Below are positions 29,102 through 39,177 of a stretch of DNA of 64,000 nt, one piece after another (position 1 is the first letter of the stretch; each line of letters starts with the position of its first letter). The stretch covers positions 98,102-162,101 of the forward strand of contig CACMIH010000004.1 in the NCBI GenBank assembly GCA_902613755.1, read 5' to 3'. A program made the translations under genes and the position numbers. The notes beneath the pieces were generated by a model. That model was not told the origin of the DNA. It was given only the letters and a program-made list of their open reading frames with translations, and made no database searches. This DNA comes from an uncultured Pelagibacteraceae bacterium. Lineage in GTDB: Bacteria; Pseudomonadota; Alphaproteobacteria; Pelagibacterales; Pelagibacteraceae.

Positions 29102-29970
29102 TTTTTTCTATTCAATATGTAGTCCAAGGTTTGATTAATTTTTTTAGATCTTGAACCATATTTGCTTAAATTCTTATTAACATCTTTTATTATCTTATCA
29201 CAATACTCGACTGAGTCATCATGGCCTATTAAATTTATAAGCGTTGCCTTGCCTTTTTTTTGATCTTTTCCTGTTTTTTTTCCAGCTTCCTTAGAATTAC
29301 TTTTAAGATCAATTAAATCATCAGCTATTTGGAACAAAAGACCAATTTTTGATCCAATATTCTCAAAAAATTTAATTTCTTGAATTTTTTTTTTTTTAAT
29401 TATTGCTGGAGCTGCACAACAAAAACTAAATAACATTCCAGTTTTCTTTATTTCCATTTCTAATATTTTATTCTTTGATATTTTCTTTCTCTCGTAGCTT
29501 AAATCTAAATATTGGCCACCAGCTATCCCTAGATGACCTGAGCATTCTGATAATTTTTTGATTAAATCTATTTTAATCTTTGCATTTAATTTCAACTTTG
29601 GATTTGATAAAATTTCAAATGCTAAAGTTAATAATGAATTGCCAGCTAAGACTGCTGTTGATTCACCAAATTTAATGTGGGTTGAAGGTTTGCCTCTTCT
29701 TATTTTATCGTCATCCATGCAGGGTAGATCGTCATGAATAAGTGAATAAGCATGAATACACTCAACAGCTGATCCAATTATAATTAATGTTTTATAATCA
29801 ATTGAAAATAATGATCCTAAGTCAATTAAAATTTTAGATCTAATTTTTTTTCCACCTGGAAATAAACCATACTTCATGGGAGACATTAAATGAGAATATT
29901 TTTGTGAATTAATATATTTTTTAAGAAATATATTAGTATCCTTAGCAATTTTATTAAGCTGTTTTTTCAT
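29098..29970 (-). CDS. ispA: Farnesyl/geranylgeranyl diphosphate synthase
   Basis: Short-chain prenyltransferase. First Asp-rich motif [20 protein letters not shown] near residues 80-99; second [12 protein letters not shown] near 212-223. GGKKIRSKI precedes them. 290 aa, as for IspA. The gene overlaps xseB by 17 bp and dxs by 4 bp. Confidence 0.94.
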   Translation of the reverse strand: MKKQLNKIAKDTNIFLKKYINSQKYSHLMSPMKYGLFPGGKKIRSKILIDLGSLFSIDYKTLIIIGSAVECIHAYSLIHDDLPCMDDDKIRRGKPSTHIKFGESTAVLAGNSLLTLAFEILSNPKLKLNAKIKIDLIKKLSECSGHLGIAGGQYLDLSYERKKISKNKILEMEIKKTGMLFSFCCAAPAIIKKKKIQEIKFFENIGSKIGLLFQIADDLIDLKSNSKEAGKKTGKDQKKGKATLINLIGHDDSVEYCDKIIKDVNKNLSKYGSRSKKINQTLDYILNRKK

Positions 29971-30202
29971 TTTTTTTGGTTATCTCTTTAATCTTTTTAT
30001 TAGTCTCTTCGCCTATAGATTTAAAATTTTTATGAAATTTTTTTTGAATAATATTGTTTAGTTTTAGAAGTTCCTGATACCTCTCAACTGAATTGTTTAA
30101 ATCATTTTCCGTTTCTAGAGACTCTATAATTTTATTTGCTTGTTCTGTAAGCTCCTCAATTGAGAACTGATCATAATCAGGTGGTAAAATTTTATCTTTC
30201 AT
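29954..30202 (-). CDS. xseB: Exodeoxyribonuclease VII small subunit
   Basis: Small helical subunit that joins XseA in processive single-strand DNA degradation. The 82-residue protein has the family core FSIEELTEQANKIIESLE, with a second charged helix (RYQELLKLNNIIQKKFHKN). Its position ahead of ispA-dxs is the standard operon order. It diverges from tsaC across 17 bp. Confidence 0.88.
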   Translation of the reverse strand: MKDKILPPDYDQFSIEELTEQANKIIESLETENDLNNSVERYQELLKLNNIIQKKFHKNFKSIGEETNKKIKEITKKNEKTA

Positions 30203-30219
30203 ATAATAATTATTAATAC

Positions 30220-31158
30220 ATGAAATCTATTCAATCAAATATCAAAAAAGCAAAAAAATATTTAGATAATAATCATTGTATTGCAGTACCATCTGAAACT
30301 GTTTATGGACTAGCTGCTAATGCATACTCGAATAGTGCCGTTAAAAAAATATTTAATCTTAAAAAAAGACCTTTAAACAATCCGCTTATTGTCCATTACT
30401 ATAATATTCAAAGATTAAAAGAGGACTGTTATATCAACGATAATTTAGTAAAACTTTATAAAAAATTCTCTCCAGGTCCAATAACTTATATCTTGAAATT
30501 AAAAAATAACTCAAAAATATCAAAGTATGTCACTAATAATAAAAAAAGTATTGCCGTACGTTTTCCTAAACATAAATTGTTCAGAAATTTATTAAAAAAT
30601 TTAGATTATCCAGTAGCCGCACCCAGCGCAAATATATCCTCAAGATTAAGTTCGGTTAAACCATCTGATGTAAAAGAAGAATTTGGCTCAAAAATAAAAT
30701 ATATTTTAAATGGTGGAAAAAGCAAAATTGGAGTTGAGTCCACAATATTAAATCTTTTAAAAAAACCCTCACTTTTAAGATATGGAGGTCTAGATAGCAA
30801 TAAAATTGAAAATATTTTAAAAAAAAAATTATTAATTAACACAAATTCAAAAAAAAAAATATCACCTGGTTTATTTCCATTGCATTACTCACCTGGGATA
30901 CCTTTAAGAATCAATGTTAAAAAACCAAAAAAAGATGAGGCTTATTTATTAATAAAAAAAAGAAAATCAAAGTTAAAAAGCTATTATTATTTATCCAAAG
31001 TAAAAAATATAGAAGAGGCTGCAAAGAATTTATATTCAACTTTAAGAAAAATAAAAAACGATGGGTTTAAACAGATTGCAGTTGAGAATATTCCAAATAA
31101 AGGTCTTGGAAAAACTATTAACGATAGATTAAAGAGAGCTTCAAAATTTAATGACTAA
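30220..31158 (+). CDS. tsaC: L-threonylcarbamoyladenylate synthase (Sua5/YciO/YrdC)
   Basis: Makes the activated intermediate for t6A37 modification of tRNA. YrdC-domain motifs are AVPSETVYGLAANAYS near residues 23-38, KRPLNNPLIVHY, PGPITYIL, KSIAVRFPKH and PVAAPSANIS. About 110 further residues after the core, including SPGLFPLHYSPGIPL, match the Sua5 C-terminal domain, so this is the long Sua5-type form (312 aa). It overlaps the ABC ATPase gene by 8 bp. Confidence 0.93.
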   Translation: MKSIQSNIKKAKKYLDNNHCIAVPSETVYGLAANAYSNSAVKKIFNLKKRPLNNPLIVHYYNIQRLKEDCYINDNLVKLYKKFSPGPITYILKLKNNSKISKYVTNNKKSIAVRFPKHKLFRNLLKNLDYPVAAPSANISSRLSSVKPSDVKEEFGSKIKYILNGGKSKIGVESTILNLLKKPSLLRYGGLDSNKIENILKKKLLINTNSKKKISPGLFPLHYSPGIPLRINVKKPKKDEAYLLIKKRKSKLKSYYYLSKVKNIEEAAKNLYSTLRKIKNDGFKQIAVENIPNKGLGKTINDRLKRASKFND

Positions 31159-31873
31159 TTCTATTGAAGTAATCAACCTGTCTAAAAAATATAAAGATAA
31201 GAAAGCAGTAAGTAACATTAATTTTAAAATTAATGAAAACGAAATGGTTGGTTTATTAGGACCAAATGGATGTGGAAAAACTACAACTATTGGAATGATT
31301 TTAGGATTATTAAAACCAAGTAGTGGTAAAGTTTTAATCAATGGAGTGAATATTGAAAAAAACAAAATTTCGCTCCTTCATAAAATGAATTTTATTTCAC
31401 CATACATTGAATTACCTAAAAAACTTAAGGTCAAACAAAATTTAATTGTTTATGGAAAGTTATATAACATCAAAAATTTAAATGATCGAATAGATCACCT
31501 TGCAAACAAACTTAGATTAAAAGACCTTTTAAATAAAATTACTGGTGAACTTTCTTCTGGACAAAAAAATAGGGTAAGTCTTGCAAAAGCATTAATAAAT
31601 GATCCAACGGTACTTTTGTTGGATGAACCTACTGCTTCATTAGATCCTGAAACAGGTGATTTTGTAAGATCTTTTTTAGAGGATTATAAAAAGGAAAAAA
31701 AAATATCAGTTTTACTTGCATCTCATAATATGGAAGAAGTGAGAAGATTATGTGGTTCTGTTCTAATGATGAAAGATGGTTTAATAGTGGATAGAGGAAC
31801 ACCTGAAGAACTAATAACAAAATATGGAAGAAGAAATTTAGAGGAAGTATTTTTAGAAATTGCGAGAAAATAA
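31151..31873 (+). CDS. ABC-2 type exporter, ATP-binding protein
   Basis: ATPase of a two-gene export system. Walker A GPNGCGKTTT near residues 37-46, signature LSSGQKNR, Walker B LLLDEPTASLD and H-loop ASHNMEEVRR are all present. The C-terminal RGTPEELITKYGRRNLEEVFLEI matches NodI/CcmA-like exporters. The permease follows after 2 bp. Substrate unknown; drug, polysaccharide or lipid export are all possible. Confidence 0.88.
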   Translation: MTNSIEVINLSKKYKDKKAVSNINFKINENEMVGLLGPNGCGKTTTIGMILGLLKPSSGKVLINGVNIEKNKISLLHKMNFISPYIELPKKLKVKQNLIVYGKLYNIKNLNDRIDHLANKLRLKDLLNKITGELSSGQKNRVSLAKALINDPTVLLLDEPTASLDPETGDFVRSFLEDYKKEKKISVLLASHNMEEVRRLCGSVLMMKDGLIVDRGTPEELITKYGRRNLEEVFLEIARK

Positions 31874-31875
31874 AC

Positions 31876-32667
31876 ATGAATTTAATTAGAATTTACGGTC
31901 TATTTTTAAGACACTTTTATTTAATAACTAGATCATTTCCAAGAATATTAGATTTAATTTATTGGCCTTCAATTCAAATTACTCTTTGGGGATTTATTTC
32001 CAATTTTTTTGTAGCTCACAGCTCTTATTACAATGGTGCAGTAGGAGTTATTCTTTCATGTGCTATTCTCTATGATTTTTTATTTAGAACTAGTATCGGC
32101 TTTAATATGTTATTTCTGGAGGAAATTTGGAGTAGAAATTTTACAAATCTATTTATCGCTCCTATGAAAATAAGCGAGATAATTGTCTCACTAGTTTTTA
32201 CCGCTTTAATAAGAGCGTTAATTGGTTTGATCCCAGCTATACTATTAACTTCTCCATTATTTGGTATCTCATTATTAAAACTTGGTCTTCCTTTAGCATT
32301 TCTTTTCTTGAGTTTATATTTATTTGGAATAACACTTGGTCTTTTTGTTTCGGCAGGATTGTTAAGATTTGGACCATCTTTCGAAAATATTGCATGGTCA
32401 ACTATGTTTTTACTGGCACCTTTTGGCTGTATTTACTATCCAGTTGAAACATTACCAGAAATCTTCCAATCAATCGCTTTCGCACTTCCATTGGTTTATA
32501 TTTTTGAGGAGACTAGAAATATCTTGGTCAATGGAATGGTAGATTATGAAAATATTATAAATGCAATTTATCTTAATGGGTTTTATTTAATTTTATCAAT
32601 ATTTGTATTTTATTACTCTTTTGACAAAGCAAGAGATAAAGGAACTTTAATAAATATAGGTGAATAA
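31876..32667 (+). CDS. ABC-2 type exporter, permease
   Basis: Membrane partner of the preceding ATPase. 263 residues with about six hydrophobic segments (e.g. GAVGVILSCAILYDFLF, LGLPLAFLFLSLYLFGITLG, WSTMFLLAPFGCIYYPV). The FAPMKISEIIVSL-like and CIYYPVETLPEIFQ stretches are typical of ABC-2/NodJ permeases. It ends 2 bp before the CCA end of the antisense tRNA-Arg gene. Confidence 0.86.
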   Translation: MNLIRIYGLFLRHFYLITRSFPRILDLIYWPSIQITLWGFISNFFVAHSSYYNGAVGVILSCAILYDFLFRTSIGFNMLFLEEIWSRNFTNLFIAPMKISEIIVSLVFTALIRALIGLIPAILLTSPLFGISLLKLGLPLAFLFLSLYLFGITLGLFVSAGLLRFGPSFENIAWSTMFLLAPFGCIYYPVETLPEIFQSIAFALPLVYIFEETRNILVNGMVDYENIINAIYLNGFYLILSIFVFYYSFDKARDKGTLINIGE

Positions 32668-32669
32668 AC

Positions 32670-32746
32670 TGGTGCGCCTGCTAGGAGTCGAACCCAGAAC
32701 CTCCTGATCCGAAGTCAGGCGCTCTATCCAGTTGAGCTACAAGCGC
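32670..32746 (-). tRNA. tRNA-Arg (anticodon UCG)
   Basis: On the minus strand it folds as a full cloverleaf. Acceptor GCGCTTG/CAGGCGC (one G-U), D-stem GCTC/GAGC, anticodon stem CCTGA/TCAGG with loop CTTCGGA (anticodon at 32710-32712), and T-arm CTGGG-TTCGACT-CCTAG. CCA is encoded (32670-32672). It is squeezed antisense between two plus-strand genes. Confidence 0.96.
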
Positions 32747-32769
32747 ATATAGTATTAATATTATATTTT

Positions 32770-33750
32770 ATGGAAAAAAACATTAATTTTATAGTCAAAG
32801 AGGATGAGAAGAATTTAAGGGTTGATATTTTAATTAACAAAAGAGAGGAATTAATTAGTAGAACTAGAATTAAAAATTTAATTTTAAAAGAAAAGTTAAC
32901 ACTAAATAACGAAATAATTAAAAGTCCGTCAAAAAAAGTCTCTATTGGTGATACTATAAATCTTAAGATTCCAGAGCCTGAAATAGCATCCCTTAAACCT
33001 TACAAATTTAAATTAGAAATAATATACGAAGATAATGATCTATTAGTAATTAATAAACCTGCTGGAATAATCATGCATCCAGGGGCTGGAAATTATGATA
33101 AAACAATTGTTAATGCATTGATGCATTATGATAAAGATTCTTTATCAAATATAGGTGATGAGTTAAGACCTGGTATTGTTCATAGAATTGATAAAAACAC
33201 ATCTGGTTTAGTTGTAATTGCAAAAAACAATGAAACTCATGAAAATTTATCAAAACAATTTAGTGATCATGCAATTATAAGAGAGTACCAACTTTTAATA
33301 TGGGGAAAATTAAGACCATCTTCAGGAAGAATTCAAACATTTATAACTCGTAGTTCAAAAAATAGACAACTTATGGAAGTTAGTAGTTCTAAAGGCAAGA
33401 AAGCTATAACAAATTATAAAACACTTGAAATTTTTGAAAATCAGAAAACACCAACTTTAAGTTTAGTTGAATGTAAATTAGAAACAGGAAGAACACATCA
33501 GATAAGAGTTCATATGAATTATAAAGGTAATAGTCTAGTTGGAGATGATAAATATAAAAAAAAATATAAAAAATTAAAAAATATTGATTTAGATATTCAA
33601 AATTCAATTACTAAATTAAATAGACAATTCCTGCATGCAAAAACTTTAGGATTTATACATCCGCGCACTAAGAAAGAGATGATTTTTAACTCACTTTTGC
33701 CACAAGATCTAAATAATATTCTAAAAATGCTTAGAAACACTGAAGAATAA
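32770..33750 (+). CDS. rluD: 23S rRNA pseudouridine synthase, RluD/RluA family
   Basis: Converts uridines to pseudouridine in 23S rRNA. An N-terminal S4-like domain (RVDILINKREELISRTRIKNLI) precedes the catalytic domain, which has the HRIDKNTSGLVVIAKN motif with the catalytic Asp near residue 140. IYEDNDLLVINKPAGIIMHP and GRTHQIRVHMNYKGNSLVGDDKY confirm the RluA class. 326 aa. RluD is the most likely member given the S4 domain; RluC is the alternative. Confidence 0.88.
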   Translation: MEKNINFIVKEDEKNLRVDILINKREELISRTRIKNLILKEKLTLNNEIIKSPSKKVSIGDTINLKIPEPEIASLKPYKFKLEIIYEDNDLLVINKPAGIIMHPGAGNYDKTIVNALMHYDKDSLSNIGDELRPGIVHRIDKNTSGLVVIAKNNETHENLSKQFSDHAIIREYQLLIWGKLRPSSGRIQTFITRSSKNRQLMEVSSSKGKKAITNYKTLEIFENQKTPTLSLVECKLETGRTHQIRVHMNYKGNSLVGDDKYKKKYKKLKNIDLDIQNSITKLNRQFLHAKTLGFIHPRTKKEMIFNSLLPQDLNNILKMLRNTEE

Positions 33751-33791
33751 ATTATTGAAAATTAGGCATAATTAATTAAATAAACACTTCT

Positions 33792-34685
33792 ATGAGCACA
33801 ACAATAAGCAACAATCTGCCAACCCTTTCTAATGAAGGTGGGTTATCTGCATATTTAGAACAGATTAAAAAATTTCCGATGTTGGCTGCAGAAGAGGAAT
33901 ATATGCTAGCAAAAAACTGGAAGACGACTGGTAATATTAAAGCTGCAGAAAAACTTGTCACTAGTCACTTAAGATTAGTTGCAAAGATTGCTATGGGCTA
34001 CAAAGGATATGGTTTGCCTATTAATGAAATGATTTCAGAGGGAAATGTAGGTCTTATGCAAGCTGTTAAGAAATTTGAACCAGAAAAAGGTTTTAGATTG
34101 GCAACTTATGCAATGTGGTGGATTAAGGCTTCTATTCAAGAATATATTTTAAGATCTTGGAGTCTTGTCAAAATTGGAACTACTACTGCTCAAAAAAAAT
34201 TATTTTTTAATTTAAAGAAAATTAAAAATCAAATTTCTCCAGAAACTGAAGGAGACTTAAGAGATGAACATGTTGATCATATAGCTAATAAGCTCGATGT
34301 AAGTAAAGAAGAAGTCGTTTCAATGAATAGAAGACTTTCTGGAAAGGAGTTCTCGCTAAATGCTCAAGTTGGGGAAGATGGCGATGAGTGGCAAGACTGG
34401 TTGGTTGATAAAGAACTTGATCATGACTTAAAATTTGCTCAACACGAGGAAATGGAGCAAAGAAAAGATTTATTAAAAGACTCTATTAAAGTTCTTAACG
34501 ATAGAGAAAGAGAAATTTTATACTCAAGACGACTAAATGATGACCCAACTACACTTGAAGATTTAAGTAAAAAATATAAAATTAGCAGAGAAAGAGTTAG
34601 ACAAATAGAAAATAAAGCATTTGAAAAACTCCAAAAGCATATGCTTCTATTAGCTAAATCAAAAAATCTTTTACCCGCAAACTAA
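33792..34685 (+). CDS. rpoH: RNA polymerase sigma-32 factor
   Basis: Alternative sigma factor for heat-shock genes. Region 2 contains [39 protein letters not shown] and the [28 protein letters not shown] -10 recognition helix. The RpoH box [10 protein letters not shown] follows, which separates it from RpoD. Region 4 ends with [27 protein letters not shown]. 297 aa. The stop codon shares bases with the convergent purA stop (CTAA). Confidence 0.96.
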   Translation: MSTTISNNLPTLSNEGGLSAYLEQIKKFPMLAAEEEYMLAKNWKTTGNIKAAEKLVTSHLRLVAKIAMGYKGYGLPINEMISEGNVGLMQAVKKFEPEKGFRLATYAMWWIKASIQEYILRSWSLVKIGTTTAQKKLFFNLKKIKNQISPETEGDLRDEHVDHIANKLDVSKEEVVSMNRRLSGKEFSLNAQVGEDGDEWQDWLVDKELDHDLKFAQHEEMEQRKDLLKDSIKVLNDREREILYSRRLNDDPTTLEDLSKKYKISRERVRQIENKAFEKLQKHMLLLAKSKNLLPAN

Positions 34686-35974
34686 ACTTCAAAAGGGTTT
34701 TCAATTAAGATAGTATCATCCCTTTCTGGACTAGTTGAAATACTTGATACTTTTGCGCCAATAAAATCTTCTACTGCAAAAATATATCTTTTTGCATTTT
34801 CAGGTAAAGAGGCCATATTTTTAATTCCATTTGTAGAAACTTTCCATCCTGGAAAAGTTTCATAAATTGGTTTTATTTTTATCTGGTCTTCTACAGCGGC
34901 AGGTAAATAATCTAATCTTTTTCCATCCAGTTCATAAGCAACACACATTTTAATTTCATCTAATTCATCAAGTACATCTAATTTTGTTAAAGCGATACCA
35001 TCAATCCCTGAGACTTTAATAGTCTGCCTCACTAAAACACCATCGAACCATCCGCATCTTCTTTTTCTACTTGTGACAGTTCCAAATTCCTTTCCGCGTG
35101 TTCCTAAAAGTTCACCGATATTATCTGTTAACTCAGTAGGGAAAGGTCCCTCTCCAACTCTTGTTGTATAAGCTTTTGTAATGCCAAGAACATAATTTAT
35201 CGAATTAGGGCCACAACCAGTTCCTGTTGCTGCGCTTGAAGCAACAGTATTAGATGAGGTTACAAAAGGATAAGTTCCATGATCTACATCAAGTAAAATA
35301 CCTTGAGCTCCTTCGAATAAAATTCTCTTTTTTTGTTTTTTAAATTCATCAATCTTTAGCCAAACTGGCTGAGAGAATTCTAATATTTTGGGCGCTATTT
35401 TAAGCAAATCAGATTTAAGTTGATCTTTTTCAAAAATTTTTTTTCCAAGCCCTTTTCTAATTGCATTATGATGAACTAATACGGAATCAAGTCTTTGATC
35501 TAAATTTTTTTCAGATCTTAGATCCATTACTCTTATAGATCTTCTTCCAACTTTATCTTCATATGCTGGTCCAATTCCACGTCTTGTAGTTCCTATTTTG
35601 CTTTTTCCTGCTGCATCCTCTCTAATCTCATCCATTTCTCTGTGAAAAGGCAAAATTAAATTTGCGGACTCCGAAATAATAAAATTATTTACATTTACTT
35701 CTACGTCTTTAGATTTTATTTCTTCTATTTCCTCTAATAAAGCCCATGGATCTACGACAACTCCGTTGCCAATAATTGATATTTTACCTTTTCTAACTAT
35801 TCCAGATGGCAGTAATCTCAATTTATATGTAACACCATCAATCACTAAAGTATGGCCAGCGTTGTGACCTCCTTGGAATCTTATTACTACATCAGCCTGT
35901 TCAGATAACCAATCAACAATTTTTCCTTTACCTTCGTCACCCCATTGAGATCCAACAACAACTATATTTTTCAT
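34682..35974 (-). CDS. purA: Adenylosuccinate synthetase
   Basis: GTP-dependent first step from IMP to AMP. The P-loop-like [17 protein letters not shown] is at residues 8-24, followed by [13 protein letters not shown] with the catalytic His, the [17 protein letters not shown] loop and [15 protein letters not shown]. Full length, 430 aa. It overlaps thiD by 1 bp. Confidence 0.97.
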   Translation of the reverse strand: MKNIVVVGSQWGDEGKGKIVDWLSEQADVVIRFQGGHNAGHTLVIDGVTYKLRLLPSGIVRKGKISIIGNGVVVDPWALLEEIEEIKSKDVEVNVNNFIISESANLILPFHREMDEIREDAAGKSKIGTTRRGIGPAYEDKVGRRSIRVMDLRSEKNLDQRLDSVLVHHNAIRKGLGKKIFEKDQLKSDLLKIAPKILEFSQPVWLKIDEFKKQKKRILFEGAQGILLDVDHGTYPFVTSSNTVASSAATGTGCGPNSINYVLGITKAYTTRVGEGPFPTELTDNIGELLGTRGKEFGTVTSRKRRCGWFDGVLVRQTIKVSGIDGIALTKLDVLDELDEIKMCVAYELDGKRLDYLPAAVEDQIKIKPIYETFPGWKVSTNGIKNMASLPENAKRYIFAVEDFIGAKVSSISTSPERDDTILIENPFEV

Positions 35975-36786
35975 TATTTAAATTTTGTGTTTACTTTTAG
36001 GGAAGTGAGATGGTTAATTGGGCCATGACCTTTTCCATATTTTGGGTTTGATTTAATTGCAGAATTTACATACTTAATTCCAAGCTCACAAGATTTCTTT
36101 ACTGTTTTTCCACATGATAAAAAAGTTGTAACTGAGCTAGATAATGTACAACCTGTACCATGAGTATTCTTTGTTTTGTGACGCTTGCTTTTGAATATTT
36201 TTATATCTTTTGGATTTATTAAAATATCTATTACATCTTTATGTTTTAAATGGCCACCTTTTAAAAGTACATTTTTAGCTCCTAAACCTATAAGCTTATT
36301 TGCAGCAAAAATCATATCCTCTTTTGTTTTAATTTGTGTTTTAGTCAAGATTTCTGCCTCAGGAATATTGGGTGTAATAATTGATACTTTTTTAAGTAAT
36401 TTAAATTTTAACAATTGAATAGCTTTACCATCTATCAGTTTAGCCCCTCCTTTAGCAACCATAACTGGATCTAATACGATTTTTTTAACTTTAATTACAT
36501 CCAAAGCTTTTAGTACCATTCTAATAACCTCTGAAGAATGTAGCATACCAATTTTTATTGCATCAGGTCTTATATCTTTACAACTATAAATAATTTGATT
36601 AAAAATTTCTTTTGGATTAATCCCAACAATTGATTTTACACCTGTGGTATTTTGTGATGTAACTGCAGTTATTGCTGTCATTGCATAAGAACCAAGAGCA
36701 GTGATAGTTTTTATATCAGCTTGAATACCTGCTCCACCAGATGAGTCAGATCCTGCAATAATTAAAATCTTAGAATTAGGTTTCAA
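35974..36786 (-). CDS. thiD: Hydroxymethylpyrimidine/phosphomethylpyrimidine kinase
   Basis: Phosphorylates the thiamine pyrimidine moiety twice. Ribokinase-fold motifs are [20 protein letters not shown] at residues 8-27, [14 protein letters not shown], and the anion-hole [19 protein letters not shown] with the catalytic Asp position occupied by Cys or Ser, as in other ThiD enzymes. 270 aa. thiE lies elsewhere in the window (55712). Confidence 0.94.
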   Translation of the reverse strand: MKPNSKILIIAGSDSSGGAGIQADIKTITALGSYAMTAITAVTSQNTTGVKSIVGINPKEIFNQIIYSCKDIRPDAIKIGMLHSSEVIRMVLKALDVIKVKKIVLDPVMVAKGGAKLIDGKAIQLLKFKLLKKVSIITPNIPEAEILTKTQIKTKEDMIFAANKLIGLGAKNVLLKGGHLKHKDVIDILINPKDIKIFKSKRHKTKNTHGTGCTLSSSVTTFLSCGKTVKKSCELGIKYVNSAIKSNPKYGKGHGPINHLTSLKVNTKFK

Positions 36787-36787
36787 T

Positions 36788-38122
36788 TTATTTAATTTTT
36801 TTCGTAATCATGTTCACGCATTTATATAGAAGAGCTTTGTTTTCACTTTCTCCCATTACTCTTATTTTAGATTCTGTTCCTGATTTTCTTACTAAAACTC
36901 TTCCTTTACCTTTAATTAATTTATCTGCATTTTTTATAACTTTTTTTATCTCTGGTTTGTTAATAATATTTTTATCTTTTACTTCGATATTTTCTAAGAG
37001 CTGAGGTGTTTTTTTAAATTGTTCAAAAAATTCACTTGCTTTTTTTCCTTTTCTTAAAGCAAAAAGAGCTTCTAAAGCTACTAGCAAACCATCTCCTGTA
37101 GTTGCAAATTTTCCTAAAATAATATGTCCCGATTGTTCACCACCTAAATTAAAATTATATTTTTGCATTTTTTCTTTCACATATCTATCTCCAACATTTG
37201 CTCTTAAAAATTTAATTCCTTTTGATTTAAAATATTTTTCTAACCCATAATTTGACATTAATGTTCCAACAACTCCCCCTTTTAACATTTTTTTATTTTT
37301 CCATCTTGTTGCTAAAGCAGCTATAATTTGATCTCCATCTATTATATTGCTTTTTTCATCACACATTATAATCCTGTCAGCATCTCCATCTAAAGATATT
37401 CCGATATGTGCTTTATATTTTTTTACAGCAGATCTAATGTTTCTTGGAAAAGTTGATCCACATTTTTTATTAATATTTAAACCATTTGGCTTAACACCTA
37501 TTGCTATGACTTTAGCTCCTAATGATTTGAATAATTCAGGACCTGCCTTATAACCAGCACCATTTGCACAGTCGATTACTATTCTAAGCCCTCTTAAATT
37601 GAACTCTTTTGTGAAATTTTTTTTTAATATTTTAATATATTTTTTGGTTCCTGTTTCTAATCTTTTAACTCTTCCTAATTTTTCAGAATGCGAGAGGTTT
37701 TTTGAGATTTTTTTATCTATAAGTCCTTCAATTTTTTTTTCTATTTGATCTGATAATTTCATTCCATCAGGACCAAACAATTTTAAACCATTGTCAAAAT
37801 GTGGATTGTGTGAGGCGGTGATCATTATACCCATATTAGCCTTCATTTCTTTCGTTAGCATAGCTAACCCATTAGTTGGTAATGGTCCTAAAGTATAAAC
37901 ATGCATACCAGCTGAAGCTAGACCTGAAACAATAGCAGGTTCAAGAGTATAGCCTGACAATCTGGTGTCTTTGGCAATTATTGCTGTTTGTTTTCTTTTT
38001 TTTTGAGATTTAAAATAAGTTCCACTTGCAAGTCCAAATCTAAAAAACATGTCACCATTTATATACTTACTATTAACTGCACCTCTTATACCATCTGTTC
38101 CAAAATATTTTTTTGTCATCAA
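36788..38122 (-). CDS. glmM: Phosphoglucosamine mutase
   Basis: Converts glucosamine-6-P to glucosamine-1-P for peptidoglycan and LPS. Starts KKYFGTDGIRGAVN. The phosphoserine loop is MITASHNPHFDNGLKLFG near residues 98-115, the metal-binding loop SLDGDADRIIMCD near 240, and the sugar loop GGEQSGHII near 325. 444 aa. Start overlaps the folP stop (ATGA). The order ftsH-folP-glmM is widely conserved. Confidence 0.96.
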   Translation of the reverse strand: MMTKKYFGTDGIRGAVNSKYINGDMFFRFGLASGTYFKSQKKRKQTAIIAKDTRLSGYTLEPAIVSGLASAGMHVYTLGPLPTNGLAMLTKEMKANMGIMITASHNPHFDNGLKLFGPDGMKLSDQIEKKIEGLIDKKISKNLSHSEKLGRVKRLETGTKKYIKILKKNFTKEFNLRGLRIVIDCANGAGYKAGPELFKSLGAKVIAIGVKPNGLNINKKCGSTFPRNIRSAVKKYKAHIGISLDGDADRIIMCDEKSNIIDGDQIIAALATRWKNKKMLKGGVVGTLMSNYGLEKYFKSKGIKFLRANVGDRYVKEKMQKYNFNLGGEQSGHIILGKFATTGDGLLVALEALFALRKGKKASEFFEQFKKTPQLLENIEVKDKNIINKPEIKKVIKNADKLIKGKGRVLVRKSGTESKIRVMGESENKALLYKCVNMITKKIK

Positions 38123-39171
38123 TTTTTAATTATCTGATTAAAAACCTTAATTCCTTGTATAACTTCATTAACATCATGAATTCTTAGAATCTGAATTCCT
38201 TGCATCATTAAATATATTGAAGAAGCCATAGTTCCACCAATTCTTGTATTACTATCATTTTTTTTTGATATATCTTTTATAAATCTTTTTCTAGAATTTC
38301 CCACTAGTATAGGAAAACCCAAAGAATGAAAAATAGAAATCCTCCTTATAAGACTCATATTATGTTTCAAATTTTTTCCAAATCCAATTCCAGGATCTAA
38401 AATTATTTTATTATGTTTAATGCCTTTAGATCTTATTAATTTAATCTTATCTTCAAAAAAGTCATATATATCTAATAATTCATTTTTATATTTTGGATTC
38501 TTTTGCATATTTTGTGGTGTTCCAACTGAATGTTGTATAACAAATGGAATTTGATACTTTTTTAAAATATTTATTGTTTTGCGATCATAATTTAATCCCG
38601 AAACATCATTAATAAGTTTAACCCCCATTTTGATACCATCTTCCATAATTCCAGATTTTCTTGTATCTAAAGATATTGGTATTTTTTTTACAATAGATTT
38701 TAATATCAGATTAATTCTATTCCATTCTTGCTTTTCATTTACTGGCTTCGAACCTGGTCTTGTAGACTCTCCACCAATATCTACTAACGATGCACCAATT
38801 TTATACAAATTAATAGCATGAGTAATACCTTTATTTTTTTTATTAAATTTTCCTCCGTCTGAAAAACTGTCAGGAGTTATATTTAGAACACCTAATATAT
38901 TTGGAATTTTTTTAAAATTAAAATTTGAAAAATTTATTTTTTTTGATTTAATTTTTTTTAAATCTGCATTTACTTTATTTTTTAAGTTTTTTGGTAGTTT
39001 TTTGATTTTATTTATTGAAATTCTTCTAATTTTTTTTCTAGTAATTATTTCTACGTGATCAAAAGATATTTCCTTAATCTGATGCAAATAAATAGATTTT
39101 TTTTTATTTACTAAAATTTTTGATTGATTGCCAAAATAGAAATTACACGCTCTTGTGTAATATCTTTGCAT
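38119..39171 (-). CDS. folP: Dihydropteroate synthase with N-terminal extension
   Basis: Joins p-aminobenzoate to the pterin in folate synthesis. The catalytic TIM barrel starts near residue 90 with ILGVLNITPDSFSDGG and continues with LVDIGGESTRPGS, ISLDTRK, LINDVSGL, DPGIGFGKN and GNSRKRFI. About 90 residues precede it, starting MQRYYTRACNFYFG; these are lysine-rich and absent from E. coli FolP, though similar extensions occur in some alphaproteobacteria. 350 aa. Confidence 0.93.
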   Translation of the reverse strand: MQRYYTRACNFYFGNQSKILVNKKKSIYLHQIKEISFDHVEIITRKKIRRISINKIKKLPKNLKNKVNADLKKIKSKKINFSNFNFKKIPNILGVLNITPDSFSDGGKFNKKNKGITHAINLYKIGASLVDIGGESTRPGSKPVNEKQEWNRINLILKSIVKKIPISLDTRKSGIMEDGIKMGVKLINDVSGLNYDRKTINILKKYQIPFVIQHSVGTPQNMQKNPKYKNELLDIYDFFEDKIKLIRSKGIKHNKIILDPGIGFGKNLKHNMSLIRRISIFHSLGFPILVGNSRKRFIKDISKKNDSNTRIGGTMASSIYLMMQGIQILRIHDVNEVIQGIKVFNQIIKN

Positions 39172-39177
39172 TATTTT

